DNA from: Steromphala cineraria
Taxonomy: Eukaryota; Mollusca; Gastropoda; Trochida; Trochidae
Assembly: GCA_916613615.1 (NCBI GenBank)
Contig: OU744731.1
Span: 38,408,482-38,472,481, forward strand
Reading direction: 5' to 3'
DNA: 64,000 bases
This document shows positions 10,480-22,540 of this stretch, piece after piece. The translations under genes were made by a program, and so were the position numbers. Numbering within the stretch: position 1 is the stretch's first letter; the number at the start of each line of letters is the position of its first letter. Under the pieces are notes generated by a model, which ran no database searches, was not told the DNA's origin, and saw only the letters and a program-made list of their open reading frames with translations.

Positions 10480-13250
10480 AATTATGGTTTATTAAAACTT
10501 CAGGATGATTTGCTATTTAACTGCTTTAGCACTCCATGTTGTCCGTCTTTGTTCAAATACTCAATAAAAATGCAGGAAGTAACCTTACCACAATGATGTA
10601 TCACAATAATCTCTTTTACTACTGGTATGTAAGACTTAAAGTACATAGTCATTTATGAGATGTCGAATTGTGTTGACTTTTTTGAATTGCTGTGAGAAAG
10701 GGATTTTACGTTTAATTATGTGTCTGTGAACACACTTTTAAAATCATCCACACATTAAAGTCTTTTTTTCATATGAACAAAATATGATGAAAATTCTATA
10801 ACTATTGTAGAAAGCTTGCTTTATATGCTATTTTTTAGATCAATTAGATAATTAGATTTATGTACATAAGCCCATCAAGACTGTACGCTTACTAGATAAC
10901 ATACAAAACATAACATACATAAAATAAATCTTTTTCACAAATTCAAATTTGAGATAGAAAATTTTAAATGTCAAAATCCCTAAAAAGTCTCTTTTATTTA
11001 GTGTCAAAAGTCCCAATAGAAAGAAGAGTTTGTAAGTGCTTAAGCCTTTAATGCCTTAATACTGACAATCAGCATCTAAATAACTCCCGCAGAGTTCAAA
11101 TCAGCCGATCACCTAGAAATACAGAATAGCTCATATTGTCTGATTGTATTTGAAATAGGAAGTCTATATAGTGATGTCATGTGATGATGTCACAGCATTG
11201 TCCCGAACACTTGTAATCACACCTCGTGACCATTACAACACAACAGAGTGTGACTATAATAGTAGAGAGAGGATAAGGGGAGATAATCCATATAAGTGGC
11301 TATTTGTATTGTGTAATGTACACATACTGGTGCTATAATGGGTTTAACTGTACCAGCTTTATATTTATACAGTAGGGATATGTTTGGTTATAGTAGTGTA
11401 GAATGAATAGATCTATATGTATTTTTGAAATATATGTATTTAAAAGTACACGGCAAAGAATAGTGTACTTATGCTAATTTCGGAATGTCAGATTATATCT
11501 AAAATTAAATGGTAAAATATTTATCAATGTTTATGACAATATGATTATTATTATGTCATTTTATTATCATTTGATGTTTATTTGTTAAAGGTGTAATAAC
11601 TAAAGTATAAAGAAAATAGAGTTTTTAAAATTTACTAATTTTCAACTTTGGAAAAATATACCGGTATACCAAATTATGTTTCTTTTGTTAGTAAGTTTTA
11701 CCATTTTCAGTTGAAAGTGATGTTAGATTGAAAAGCATCATACTTTAAAACTTGATGGTATCAGGTCCATTCAGTCTATATATCCACTTTAATTAAGACT
11801 TGCTATCATCAAGTGAAGCTATGTTTTTTGTGTGGCAGGTTAGTGTTTAGTTTGGCAAGATAAGAACAGATACTCTATGTTAGGGAGACAAGATTTTCTC
11901 TAAACGCCTCACATCTGGGCTGATAAATCCTAGCCCTTTCAGCGTTACTGATAACTAGCCAATCATTGCTCAAACTTATCTCATTCTCTGTAAATTTGTG
12001 TCTTTTAGGAGAAAACTCCAAGCATAAAAGGATTTTTTATCTTCCACATGTGCTTTGTAGAAAATAATGAGATTAAACATATCACAAATTAATATTCCAG
12101 GCCAAAATAAGATGAATTAATTCCATGCCATATTGCTAATTGTCATATCGCATTCAATCTAACAAAAGGTCACTATAAATTGATCGCCATGGTAACAAGG
12201 ATATTATTTAAAAGTTTGAAAGCTGTAACACAGATGCAAGGTTGACACATGTGGCTTTAGGCTAACTGTTCAGGCTTGTGCCTCTTAGCTGAGCGGCCTT
12301 AGGATATAGGCAGTCAAATTGGTGAAAGCAGCGGTAGGCAGTCCTTCGCCTAGTTGGTCGCCACGGTGATGCTAGAACCGGCTGAATAGACAGAAGGAAC
12401 AAAGAACGAGTGAGAGTAGTAGACAAAGTGGAACAAGTTTGCATGTGAGAATTGTCATCTTTATACAGAAGGATATTCTGCTGGACTTGTATTGTGGATA
12501 ATGTACCATGATGTCTTTTACTAAAGGATGGTATGCTTTGGTAAGTAGGCCATTTTTAAACACTCTGGAATCGGTGGCGTGACATTTGACAGGCTTGTTG
12601 TGATTAGTCATGTGTGTAACTGTTATAGCTCGGGTTTGAATTGTTCGAGGGAAACAATTGGTTTTGTTCTTTTTTACTGATATCCTTTTAAATCCGTACA
12701 AATGCTGTGATATTGTTTTGATTTTCAGAGCTGGTTTTGTTATTGTTATTGATAACTTTAAATGTTGTTTCCTTATGGAAATAACTTTTACTGTTATGAG
12801 TGTATGATAATAGATTTCATTGTTTGAATTCATGACACTTGATGGTTATGAATTTCAGATATCCAAAAATAATTGTCCATATAAGTTTTAAGTTGTTTAG
12901 CTTTGTACAATTCCTCATGTTACAACCAGCAAATCTAATGAAAGTATTATTAGATAAATAATGTAAATTATAAGAGACAGAGTGTATTAACAATAATAAC
13001 ATAATTTGACAGCGATAAATATCTAGTTAAAAATACATCATTTAGCATGTGTGATGTATTTAATAGTTAAATTCTTGTTTACAATTTTTTTTCACTTAAA
13101 TGACTTTCCAATAACACACTTTACATTAAGAAACCTCAAATCCAAGGATTATCCTCAAAAGTGCGAGTTCTAAGGGGAATTCTGTTTTGAATTAAAATAA
13201 GGCTTGCTTGTGATAGGAGGAATCTGTGTGTGAGGGTTGCCATCTTCTGT
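10480..13250. other. AT-rich non-coding stretch with one GC-richer patch
   Basis: No gene is supported. The patch at 12240-12440 is GC-richer and CpG-bearing (GAGCGGCC, GGTCGCCACGGTGATG) and could be a regulatory element or untranslated exon. An X-box-like ATCGCCATGGTAAC lies at 12183-12196 with one mismatch in the left half. Frames on the minus strand across 12262-13002 look like chance: they are Lys/Thr/Leu-rich with no family resemblance. Confidence 0.5.
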
Positions 13251-13289
13251 CTGACCGCAGTGTAAACATCTCCAGGAACATGTGCACCA

Positions 13290-14275
13290 TCAATCTCACC
13301 CTGCCCCCCTAACAATCAATCCCCCCCAGGTCTCCCCTTCGATGTCTGCTTACCATCTCTTTAGTTTTGACAGTCGGAATTTTCTTTGAGTCTTGTTACA
13401 ACTCACTTCTTTGTTTGACAAGGTTAGGGGACACTTGGAAATCAAAATATATATGTGTACTCCCCTCCTCACTCCCCCCTTGACTCCCCTGCCTTGCCAG
13501 CAAATATCACAGTCAGGATACACTTTTGAAACTTGCATCTTTTTTTGATAAGGTTAGGGGACAGTAAAATGTTTATGATGAACTTTAAATAAATACAAGT
13601 AGTACCCCCCTCCCGCCTTTGTTTCCTATTAAGCATCCCCGCCCCAAATGTTTGCCAACTTTCCTAAAATGTTTTTGCAATAAGAATTCGTTTCAAACTT
13701 TTTGAAATTGTCAATGTCTCCATCTGATATCTATTTCAAAGGAAACAGTGAGGCATCTATCGTACATCACATGATATCCATGCGCCTTCGATATTTCCCC
13801 TCCCATTTTCTTACCAAAGAAGATTTCTTTTGAATAAGGTCACTAATGATGACTTTTAGGCCTTACTTACTATCTTTTAAATCTCTGACTTTTAAATTGT
13901 CATAACATTCACCCCTGGGTTTATGTCGGATTGGAGCATTGGAGGGGGCAGTTCCCTCTCTCCTCCTTCTTCCCCCCTGCTCAACTCCTCCCCCACCCCC
14001 ACCCCCTCCCCCTACCCCCTCCCCTTTACCCCCATGCCTGCTTACTGTCAGTTTGATATGTTGACTGTCAGGCTTGGGTTGCTTGATTCTCTTTCCAGGC
14101 TTCACAATGATGTTTACACTTGAGTCCTTTACTGAATAGTTTGAGGCCTGGGAGTCATCAATAGATGCATGTAACTGACCTCGGTGCAAGAAAAGATGAG
14201 GATTATGATGTAAGGGGGCACAGTGGGGATGTGTTGAGGGTGAGGGATAAGGAAGGGGAGGGGGGTTGGAGTTGC
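13290..14275. repeat. C-rich then G-rich low-complexity segment with G-quadruplex potential
   Basis: Runs of C occur at 13300-13330, 13460-13500 and especially 13968-14035, which is almost all C with T and A spacers. G runs follow at 14213-14270. GGTTAGGGGACA is repeated at 13423 and 13553. The C tracts give many G4-capable runs on the minus strand. Open frames here are proline or glycine low complexity and not genes. Confidence 0.7.
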
Positions 14276-14454
14276 TGCATGTCATTCCTCAAAGATGCAT
14301 TGGACAAGGCTTTTGGTAGTCTAACAATTAGACTCTGAAATGAATTTTTTCAGTAAATCTGAAATTTGGGGGGAAAAAGGATAAAAAGGAGACTGAGATT
14401 TCTTCATTTTCAACTCTCAAGTCTTATGATAGACTTGCTTAGACTTGCATTTTA

Positions 14455-14481
14455 TTTTAGGGTCTGGCTGACAGACTAGTC
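14455..14481 (-). mobile_element. Isolated end fragment of the palindromic-end MITE
   Basis: TTTTAGGGTCTGGCTGACAG matches only the terminal 25 bases of the family at 5843, 14929, 20587 and 58819. The rest of an element is not visible. Confidence 0.55.
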
Positions 14482-14928
14482 TTTTGGTACATAGACTTGT
14501 TAAGAAGGGACTGAAAAACAAAAGTTAAAGATGCATGTTGCTCTGAAATTATGCTACTAGGATGTTTGCTGTGAGGAAAAGGGATGGTATTGAAGCATTT
14601 CAAAGCAAAAAAGGAATAGACAATACTTTCAATGGGTAACTTGTCTTGTAAGTGAATGCAGAGAGAAAGAATGAAGCAAATGATCCATGTTTAAGAAGGA
14701 TGATGACGAAATGTAAAGAGTTACAACAGATTATGATATCAAAGTGGTAATGACCGATATACTTTTGCGAAGATGGAATTACATTTCCTTGCGGGTATAT
14801 GACCTTCCTTGATCAAAAGACCACCCCCTTTTTTCAAGGTTGAGCAGGTTGGGGTCATTTTCGGTTTAAAGCCCACCCCCTAATTTTGGCAAATTCTGAC
14901 AAAATCTAGAGGCCAAGTGAATATCTGT

Positions 14929-15112
14929 TAGTCTGTCATCCAGACCCTAAAGCAAAAATATTTAATTGATGACCAACCAAGTCTAGAAAAGTATAGCAAG
15001 TCTAGATCGCTCAAAGCATCTCCTGGGCTCCATTTTGTTATAATACATGATTTTTAATACAAAAATGTTGTCAATATTGAAAAAAATACTTCTGAGACTA
15101 AATGTTAGTCTG
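14929..15112 (+). mobile_element. MITE with palindromic ends, copy 2, 9-bp target duplication with one mismatch
   Basis: The element starts TAGTCTGTCATCCAGAC and ends AGACTAAATGTTAGTCTG. It is flanked by AATATCTGT (14920-14928) and AACATCTGT (15113-15121), 8 of 9 bases alike. The core words ATTTAATTGATGACCAACC and GGGCTCCATTTTGTTATAA are shared with the other copies. Confidence 0.85.
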
Positions 15113-15602
15113 AACATCTGTAAGACGAGTGAGTTATGATGTTATTTATTATGACAACACAATTTGCTAGGTTAATAGGGAATGTCATCAGTGTATAAAT
15201 AGATGATGACATAGACAAGGGATGGAACGTCATTTATTGGGAGGGAGGGAATCATTGTTGAAAATCTGGATAAACAGTTATCAATGAGTCTGAGGCTGAA
15301 CAAGGGCTGGACCAGAAATGGGTGGGGCTAGATCTGTTGATAGAGCGTGATGCTGTATATTATAGTAGATGTTTATACATTTGGTTAGATACTTTCTTGC
15401 TGTCAATCTCAATCTTCAACTACTTACCCAGTAGGTATCTTTGTGCTGTTTGATGGAAACACTGACCTAGTTTTCGATTTCAATTGAACTACAGAGATAA
15501 ATGGGGTCAAATAAAAAAACAATTTGATTTCAATTTGAACTCTTATTGGTATTTTCATTTCCTAACTTTGAATACTAAATGATTATAAATGATTTTTGGA
15601 GC

Positions 15603-15812
15603 AACTATAGAATTGGTTCGCCACCCAAATACTTACCCAAAAACTAACCCTAACCCTTACCCTAACACTAACCCTAAGTAAGTCCCTTACCCTAACACGT
15701 ACCCTAACCCTAAACCTAAAACAAAACCTAAAACAAAACCTAACCCTAACCTCAAGAAGAGTTTCGTTAAACAATATTTTATGAAAAAGGGTGGCGAACC
15801 AATTCTATAGTT
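15603..15812. mobile_element. Element with 24-bp perfect TIRs around a telomere-like CCCTAA core
   Basis: Positions 15603-15626 and 15789-15812 are perfect inverted copies, starting AACTATAGAATTGG and ending CGCCACCC on the left. Between them 15640-15752 is a degenerate array of CCCTAA, CCTTAC and CCTAAAAC words, the C-strand of the animal telomere repeat. No coding capacity is present. The ends lie in a TATAG context that would fit a TA target duplication. It may be a MITE whose core is a decayed telomeric repeat or an internal minisatellite that only resembles one. Confidence 0.8.
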
Positions 15813-16060
15813 ATACCTGACTTTTTATCATAACATTATCAATTTTTAACAAAAATTACACTAGAAGCTGTTACTTTTAGGAAAATCAATCTTCAATCAA
15901 TAAGCTAAAGTTCTCAAATTCATAATATTATTGTTTTCAATCCAACATAACAAGAAAAGCTGCTACTTTTTAAAGATAAATCAATATCTTTAATCAATAT
16001 TATATTACCTGTTGACAATATCTATGACAGTCTCTTTGTGTATTCTGACACTGAGGCCAG
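15813..16060. other. AT-rich spacer, nothing recognised
   Basis: Simple AT-rich sequence between the telomere-like element and the degenerate repeat block. No open frame or motif is supported. Confidence 0.5.
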
Positions 16061-17235
16061 CAACTCATTACACAGGTGTCGCCTAATAAGAAATCCAATC
16101 AAAATAATCCTTCCGGCGCCAATCTGACTGATCATTCCTTCCTCTGTCCTTTCATTTTAAGATGATTTATCTGTTCATCTTTTCATTACAGATCTCTCTA
16201 AATAATTGTTTCTTAATTAATTCATTGCACAAAGATATTCAAAACAATCCTTCACACGCCAGTGGAACCCTTTATTCTGTCGCTAGCTAGTGTATTTATT
16301 TCTCTTTTAGTGTATATATTTCTTTTTACTGTAAAGCACCACTGAGCAGGTTTTACCTGGATATTAGGCACTATATAAATCAATTGTCATTCATTCATTC
16401 ATTCATTCTTTCCTTGATCCATTGATTCATCTCTCTATTTGTCCATTCCTTATCTCTCCATCTCTCTATCAGCACCTGCTTCAAAGAGTTTTTTATTCAT
16501 TACAAAGATGTCACCTTATAAAAAAGTCAATCAAAGTAATCCTTCCAACCATCTGTTCATTCATTCTTTATTCTGTCCATCTCTCCATCACAGGATTTTT
16601 TTCCCCATTTATTACAAAGGTGTCACCAAATAAAAAAGTCAAGCCTTCTGTTGGATGTCTCCTCAGTTCATTTGTTGATCTGTTCATCCATTCTTCCTTC
16701 TATCCGTCCATCCATTGCCAATGTGACTGTTTACTCCTTCCTTGCTCCATCAATTCATCCGTCTGTTCATCCATTCTTTACTCTGTCCATCTCACAATCA
16801 GAACTTCCTACAAAGAGCTTTTCATTTATTTCAAAGATAAACCAATCGGTCCATTCATTCCTTCCATTCATTCATCCTTCTGTCCATCTGTTCATTAGAG
16901 GCCTTTCCCCAGGGTTTTTAAGTCAATACAAAGGTGTTGCCAAATAAAAAATTAAGTCCTCTCATTGCATTTCTCCTCTGTTCATTTGTTTATCTGTCCT
17001 ATTACTCTTTCTTCTGTCCATCAATTCTTATCTCTGTCAATCAAGTAAAGCATTACACAGGTGTCGCCTAATAATAAAGTCATTCCTTCCTCAACCAACC
17101 CTCTTGTTCATTTGTTAAATGTTCTTCATTCTATCCTCTGTCCGTCCATTCATCCCTCTGTCTGTCCATCTCTTTATTAGAGGTCTGCACAAAGAGTGTA
17201 TTCCTGTGTTTGATAGACAGATAGAACAAAGTCCC
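16060..17235. repeat. Degenerate tandem block with TTCATCCATC and ACAAAGGTGTCGCCTAATAA words
   Basis: A phrase like ACAGGTGTCGCCTAATAAGAAATC recurs near 16072, 16500, 16612, 16925 and 17053. Between the copies lie TCCATC, TTCATT and CTGTCC words, including an (ATTC)n run at 16387-16409. Open frames here are Ser, His, Pro and Ile rich low complexity. Confidence 0.7.
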
Positions 17236-17394
17236 GGTGTTTGTTCTCATTGATCCGTCAACACTTGACTACCATGGTATTGAAGGGGAAGCCCAACATG
17301 TGCCTCAAATTGATAATTGCTTCTTATCTCGTTAGCCAAATGTAATTAGCATAACAAACCTGTGATCAAGTTCCTTTCAATTACTGGCCTTGAG

Positions 17395-18060
17395 GTTACG
17401 GTAGACTTGATTTGAGTCTTTATAGTCAGAATAAAGGAAATCTTATATTTTGAATCCAAAAATGTAAATTAGTGTAAATTGTAAAATTACAATTAGTGAG
17501 TTGGTTAGTCCACTATTTCAGATTCATGATACATGATCTTGTGTGTTGAATCCAAAGTTACAATGATTAGAGTAGACTTAGTTTGAGTCTGCAATTTCAG
17601 ATTTATTATTCATTGTTTTATTGGTTTGTGAAATTACAATCATGGGAGTAAACTTGATTTGAGTCTCCATTTTCAGATTGATTAGATGTCTTATATTTTT
17701 GGTTTGTGAAATTACAATAAAGGGAGTTAACTTTGTTTCAGTCTCCATTTCAGATTAAATATTCATAGGCTTATGTTTTGAATCCAAAAAATACAATGAT
17801 AAGAGTAGACTTAGTTTAAGTCTCCATTTCAGATTGATTATTCATTGTTTTATATTTTTGGTTTGTGAAATTACAATAAAGGGAGTACACTTTGTTTCAG
17901 TCTCCATTTTCAGATTGATTATTCATTGTTTTATGTTTTTGGTTCGTGAAATTACAATCATTGGAGTAGAGTTATTTTGAGTCCCTATTTTCTGATTCAT
18001 GATTCATCATTTTTTGCTTTGAATCCAAATTGACTTGGTTTTGATCTCTTTTATCAGAGT
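17395..18060. repeat. About 80-bp tandem repeat, around seven diverged copies
   Basis: GTAGACTTGATTTGAGTCTCC-type words start at 17400, 17573, 17647, 17726, 17807, 17884 and 17965. Spacing is 74-81 bp apart from one gap of 173. Each unit also has CAGATTGATTATTCATTG and GTTTGTGAAATTACAAT. The flank 18061-18640 is AT-rich with nothing recognised. Confidence 0.75.
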
Positions 18061-18649
18061 CAAAATTCATGGTCAATGTTTTTAGATATTCATGACTGGA
18101 TGAATTCAAATTGTGGTTATTGAAATGAATATCTGAAGACAGTTTACTTTTTGTAGCTAAAGCTGAAACTGTTTTAGTTATTCATATTGTTGGCATGTGT
18201 AAACAAGGTGTTTGTGTTTTGAACAAAAATGTTAACATGTATACATATAACATGAAATCATTTTTTCATCTCAAATTGTTCACTAGTATTCAAGGATATC
18301 ATATTATAGTTTATCTGAAGACATCATTCATTTTTCATGTAAATCTTAAAGTGAAATGAAGGAAAAATGGTTGTGCAAAATTTCATTCAAGGCTTCTCTT
18401 TGCATCATTTTAGAAGATTTGAGACATATATGAAAATAACTACATTTAAACACAGATACTTGTGGAAGCTAGGTACTGTTTAAATTTCCATATAAATAAA
18501 GAAGATGTTATCCATAAAATTCTCAAATTTTAATTCAGGACATTTTATCCAAAGCTAAGTGGTCTATGTTGAGAGAAACATAATTGAAAATCAATTCACA
18601 GAAACACAACAAAAGAAAATTTGATAATATCACACAAAGAGCCTAGGTG

Positions 18650-19110
18650 CTATATTAATTTCATACCAAGTGTATGATAACTCCCTGTTTGAGACTAACA
18701 GCTGTGGCTAAGGAGACAAACAGTTCCGACTGCAGTAGTAGCACATCAACCCCCTGGGGAGTATGATGACTGAGCAGTGACCCCTACTGGCAATCTCCGT
18801 CAAACTCTGTAAGATATCATCGAACAGCGTTGTTAAACATCAAGTTTCCTTGCCTCTGGCTTGCGACAGCAAACATGCACGAACACTTCATCAGTGATAA
18901 ATGATGGTCATGTGCACTAAGATATTATCTCAAATCATCCAAAATTTTAATTTGGGTTTCCATGGCAACAGGATGTCATTTGAAATATTTTGGTGTTGGA
19001 TATTAGAGGAGTTGACCCCCATTGAGATTCTAATTAGTTAATTAAGATTAACGAGGGTTTTATAAGCCAGCGCTGACATTGGTCATGGGGTCATAAAGGA
19101 TGCTAATTTT
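18650..19110. promoter_or_regulatory. GC-richer candidate regulatory element with X-box and homeodomain-type sites
   Basis: This stretch stands out from its AT-rich flanks by balanced composition and dense CpG and CAG words. It contains a perfect X-box GTTTCCATGGCAAC at 18956-18969 and, at 19028-19050, TAATTAGTTAATTAAG, which stacks homeodomain core sites. No frame is open for long. It may be a conserved enhancer, but conservation cannot be judged from one sequence. Confidence 0.35.
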
Positions 19111-19350
19111 CAGTATTTGTGTTAATCTTTAGTGGTGATTACTATCCGAAATTGTATCTGAGTTATTCCCCTTGTTCATTAATCAAAGTATACCAGTTAT
19201 TGACATTGTTTTGAACATGTTTTGTGCGCCACCAAAACAAGCAATTTTGAATAAACATGGAGGAAATATACACCATAAAATTACAAACTAACTAAATAAC
19301 TTACTGTGTATTGTACTATTTATATATGCCCCTACTTCTTTACTCTTCCT

Positions 19351-19470
19351 CTGCTTGAGAACGACACAAGAATCTGTGTCGAAACGTCGCATACAATGAA
19401 CAAAGAAGTTGTCATCCATATATTCCTAAGCATTATTATCATTCCAACTTCTAAAATGCCTCTCAAAGAA
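19351..19470 (+). mobile_element. Retroelement tail with hammerhead-like stem and GAAACGTC
   Basis: CGACACA (19362-19368) pairs with TGTGTCG (19375-19381), and the right strand runs directly into GAAACGTC. This resembles stem II and the GAAA core strand of the hammerhead motifs found in Penelope-like elements. The usual CTGATGA strand is degenerate here (CTGCTTGAGAA). The downstream part, GAAGTTGTCATCCATA then CAACTTCTAAAATGCC, is shared with 40083-40158 and 55529-55601. Confidence 0.45.
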
Positions 19471-19479
19471 ACTAAATTA

Positions 19480-20580
19480 AAGGCTTTGAAAGAAAAATTA
19501 AGCATAGGTTTTAGGATTTAGTATTTTCAATAGATTGGGAAAAAATATTGAAAAGCATAACAGATCTGGTCATCTTTCAAAATCATTTCATCTTTCATAA
19601 ATTGAAAGTAAACAAATAATAAATGTCCTAAATATTGAAAAAATATTTATTTTGTTTGAATTTTCAGCTTGAATTCCTTCGAAAAAGAAGAATGTTTCTA
19701 ATGGATGTTTTAGAATAGTTTTGAATTGTTCAGCAACAATATGGCAATATTTTAGCCAACATTAACAAAGGTCCAAAAGTGGACCAAACTTCCTCCTATG
19801 ATTTAACAGTATACAGCCACTTGGTCAGATTTGATTGCTTTGATAAAAAATAGGGTGTGGCCTGTCAACACAGAGGGTGTATTCATTGCTTCCTGCGTCA
19901 AACAGATTTTGATGATTTTCAATTGAATTACTGTTGACCTTGTTTATATAAGATAATTTGACATATGGATCAGCAGGCATGACATTTAACAATAGTAAGA
20001 TAATATTTACAAATGAGGTTTGAAATATTTGTTTTTTTTCTCATTTTATATGTCATTTTTATCCATAACCTTAAAATCAGAAAAATAAAAAAATAAAAAA
20101 ATTATTTTACTGATTTGAAAAGATTAGATTTCTGTCATTAATTTCAGTTAAAATTGAAAATGATGAATAAAAAAAAATAAATAAAAAAACATTATTGAAA
20201 AATATGTAAGAAAAATTAAAGGCAATGCAATGAATGTTTACTTATTTCAAGGCATTGGTGTCAAAGTTAAAACACATGTTAGCAATTAAAAAGCTCAAGT
20301 TACCCAAAATACATCATAAACCATTCACCAAGTACAAGCCTTGATAAGGTTATGTGGAAGTAGATATCATAATGAAGATTTGAATTCAACATAAAAGCCA
20401 TGAGGTGTCCCATATTCCTGGGAAACATATGGCATTAGCAGGGCAGTGACGTAGGTTCCCCCCATCCCCATCTCTGGCGGAGAGGTTCCCCCTTGATTCT
20501 CCCCCATATCTGATGGATGGGCCCCACTCACCCCCTCCTGTAGGTTTCCCTTACCCCCCATAGCAGATTGAAACAGACTG
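19480..20580. other. AT-rich stretch, no gene seen
   Basis: It contains A-rich runs at 20080-20210 and a CCCC-rich patch near 20455-20560 whose minus-strand frame (20367-20657) is low-complexity Gly/Met/Pro sequence, probably not coding. Confidence 0.5.
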
Positions 20581-20586
20581 TATGGG

Positions 20587-20787
20587 TAGTCTGTCATACA
20601 GCCCCTGAAACAAAAATATTTAATTGATGACCAACCCAGTCTAGAAAAGTATAGCAAGTCTAGATCGCTCAGCTTTAGTTTCTGAAGTTAAAGCATCTTC
20701 TGGGCTCCATTTTGTTATAATAAATGATTTGTTTAAAAATATTGTCAATGTTGATACAAATACTTCTGAGACTAAATGTTAGTCTAA
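20587..20787 (+). mobile_element. MITE with palindromic ends, copy 3
   Basis: It starts TAGTCTGTCATACAGCCCC and ends ACTAAATGTTAGTCTAA. Flanks are CTGTATGGG (20578-20586) and CAGTATGGG (20788-20796), 8 of 9 alike. The core is shared with copies at 14929 and 58819, and it includes the CTCAGCTTTAGTTTCTGAAG segment missing from copy 2. Confidence 0.8.
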
Positions 20788-21510
20788 CAGTATGGGGACA
20801 AACATGGGGTAGGGAAATAGCGTTGCTTTGAATCTCCTATTGATATTATGCGTGTGATTATATATGACAAATTGTAATCTAGTCTTACACTCAGAAACCT
20901 CTTGAGAAGCAAGTCTAAATCTGAAGAGAGAAGCCAATTCTCTGAGGCTCCTTTGTTATATTTACTTAAATGATGATAGTTTTGATGTTTATTGTTTTTC
21001 AGAGACTGAATATAAGTCTAATAAAACTTCATTGGAATTGCAAAGAAAATCTCAGGCATCCCTTTCAATGGTCTGCTATAGTGAAGTCACAAACAATTCT
21101 TTCACGGATCACAAATATTTGCACTCACACTGAAAAGAATCATTGTTGTGCAAAAGTGCATGTGCACATTATGAAAAATATGTCCCAACTTATTATGTAC
21201 CTCAAAATATTTCAGCAGGATGTGTTCTCATCTTATGCGAAAGGAGGTAAACGAAAAAATCAAAAGTGATTGATTGTAAGACCTGCATGATAGGAGATCT
21301 GGTTTAAATTTTGTAAGTCTAGCCAAGCAGCATGAAACAATATACTGCCAACTTGAACAAGTTTTGTAAGAAAGTCAGATGCAATGGAAAGAGAAAAAGT
21401 TTCACAATGGATTTGGATGAAAAAAAATTACCATTGTGAATTTGTCAAATAAGAATTTATGGCATGATATTTGTCCTCGAAGAATTTTAAAAACATTAAC
21501 AATGGTTTAA

Positions 21511-21866
21511 AGGGGCAGTAGCACGTTTTTAGGGGGATATAAGGTGATGTCAGGAAAATGAAAATTATCGGTTCCAATTGAAAGACAATGTATTTAAAGT
21601 AATTGGAGCATTACTGATTCAAATATATTACGTAAAGTTTAGCCATGCCATTCCTTTTTCTTACACAAAATGAATTAAAGGTGTTCACACAAAAATGGCC
21701 GCCAATGGATTTTATGTGAATCTTCATACTTTGTCCTCTGGCTGTGGATGATCGGCTTGTGTAATGAGATTTTTGACACTGTCAAAATCATACATTTAGC
21801 ATTAACATACAATTATCAGTGAAAAATCTAAAATCTAAAATTATCAAAAAACATGCTACTGCCCCT
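21511..21866 (+). mobile_element. TTAA-flanked MITE (AGGGGCAGTAGCACG family), copy B, complete
   Basis: This 356-bp element has TIRs AGGGGCAGTAGCACG and CATGCTACTGCCCCT and is bracketed by TTAA at 21507-21510 and 21867-21870. TTAA duplications are typical of piggyBac-type transposition, although the TIR does not begin with the usual CCC. No open frame is present. Confidence 0.85.
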
Positions 21867-22119
21867 TTAAGGCCAAGTGTGTTTCTGCTTATCAAACAAT
21901 ATCAGAAAATGGCAGGTCATTTGAGATGAAAAGAGAATGGAATCATGTTATGATAAACATTGATGATGAATTTTACTTTTTAAAGTCGTAAAAATAGATG
22001 GGTTTCTTTACAAAGAAAATAGAGACGTTGCCATAAAATACATGAAGCTCTCATGAATTGATATTCTATAACTTTGTATGGATTTCAATAAATTCTAACT
22101 GAACTATTTCAACAAATTC

Positions 22120-22371
22120 AATAATAAATTCAACGTATTCACTTTGTTTCATGACGAATAAAAGGATACATTTGCGGCAATATTTGTTATTTTCTACTAA
22201 AAATGTATGAGTATGTTTTGAATGCCTGTATCAGTTATCAAAGACAACCTAAACACAGTTCCACTTCAGAAGTCTTTATTTTTCGATTGTCATTCATACC
22301 ACTTTAATAAGCGCCCACCCAAGTCAATGTTTTAAGCTCCCTAGGCGCTTATTAGGTCAATACAGTATTTC
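22120..22371 (+). mobile_element. 5'-truncated copy of the GCGCTTATTAGG MITE family
   Basis: From AAATTCAACGTATTCACTTTG through TATCAGTTATCAAAGACAA to AGGCGCTTATTAGGTCAATAC it matches 42426-42674. The final 70 bases form an AAGCGCC/GGCGCTT inverted pair. The left end seen at 42355 is missing. Confidence 0.75.
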
Positions 22372-22540
22372 ATTTTAATCACTGCTGTTTGGCCTCACAT
22401 GTTCTATTTGAATGCATAATCACTGATGTTGCAGCCATTTTTCCTACAAAGTCATCATTATACATTGACATGTTAAAACTTAAATCACTTCTTTGTCGGT
22501 TAACAAAAATTATTTAAAATGAAGGAAATAGTTGATGATT

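Noticed and set aside
12372..12833. Minus-strand frame of 153 codons
   Set aside because: Lys/Thr/Leu-rich translation of ordinary AT-rich sequence, no family resemblance and no convincing splice sites.
16422..16947. Overlapping frames rich in Ser, His, Pro and Ile
   Set aside because: They are translations of TTCATCCATC-type degenerate tandem repeats, open in several frames at once.
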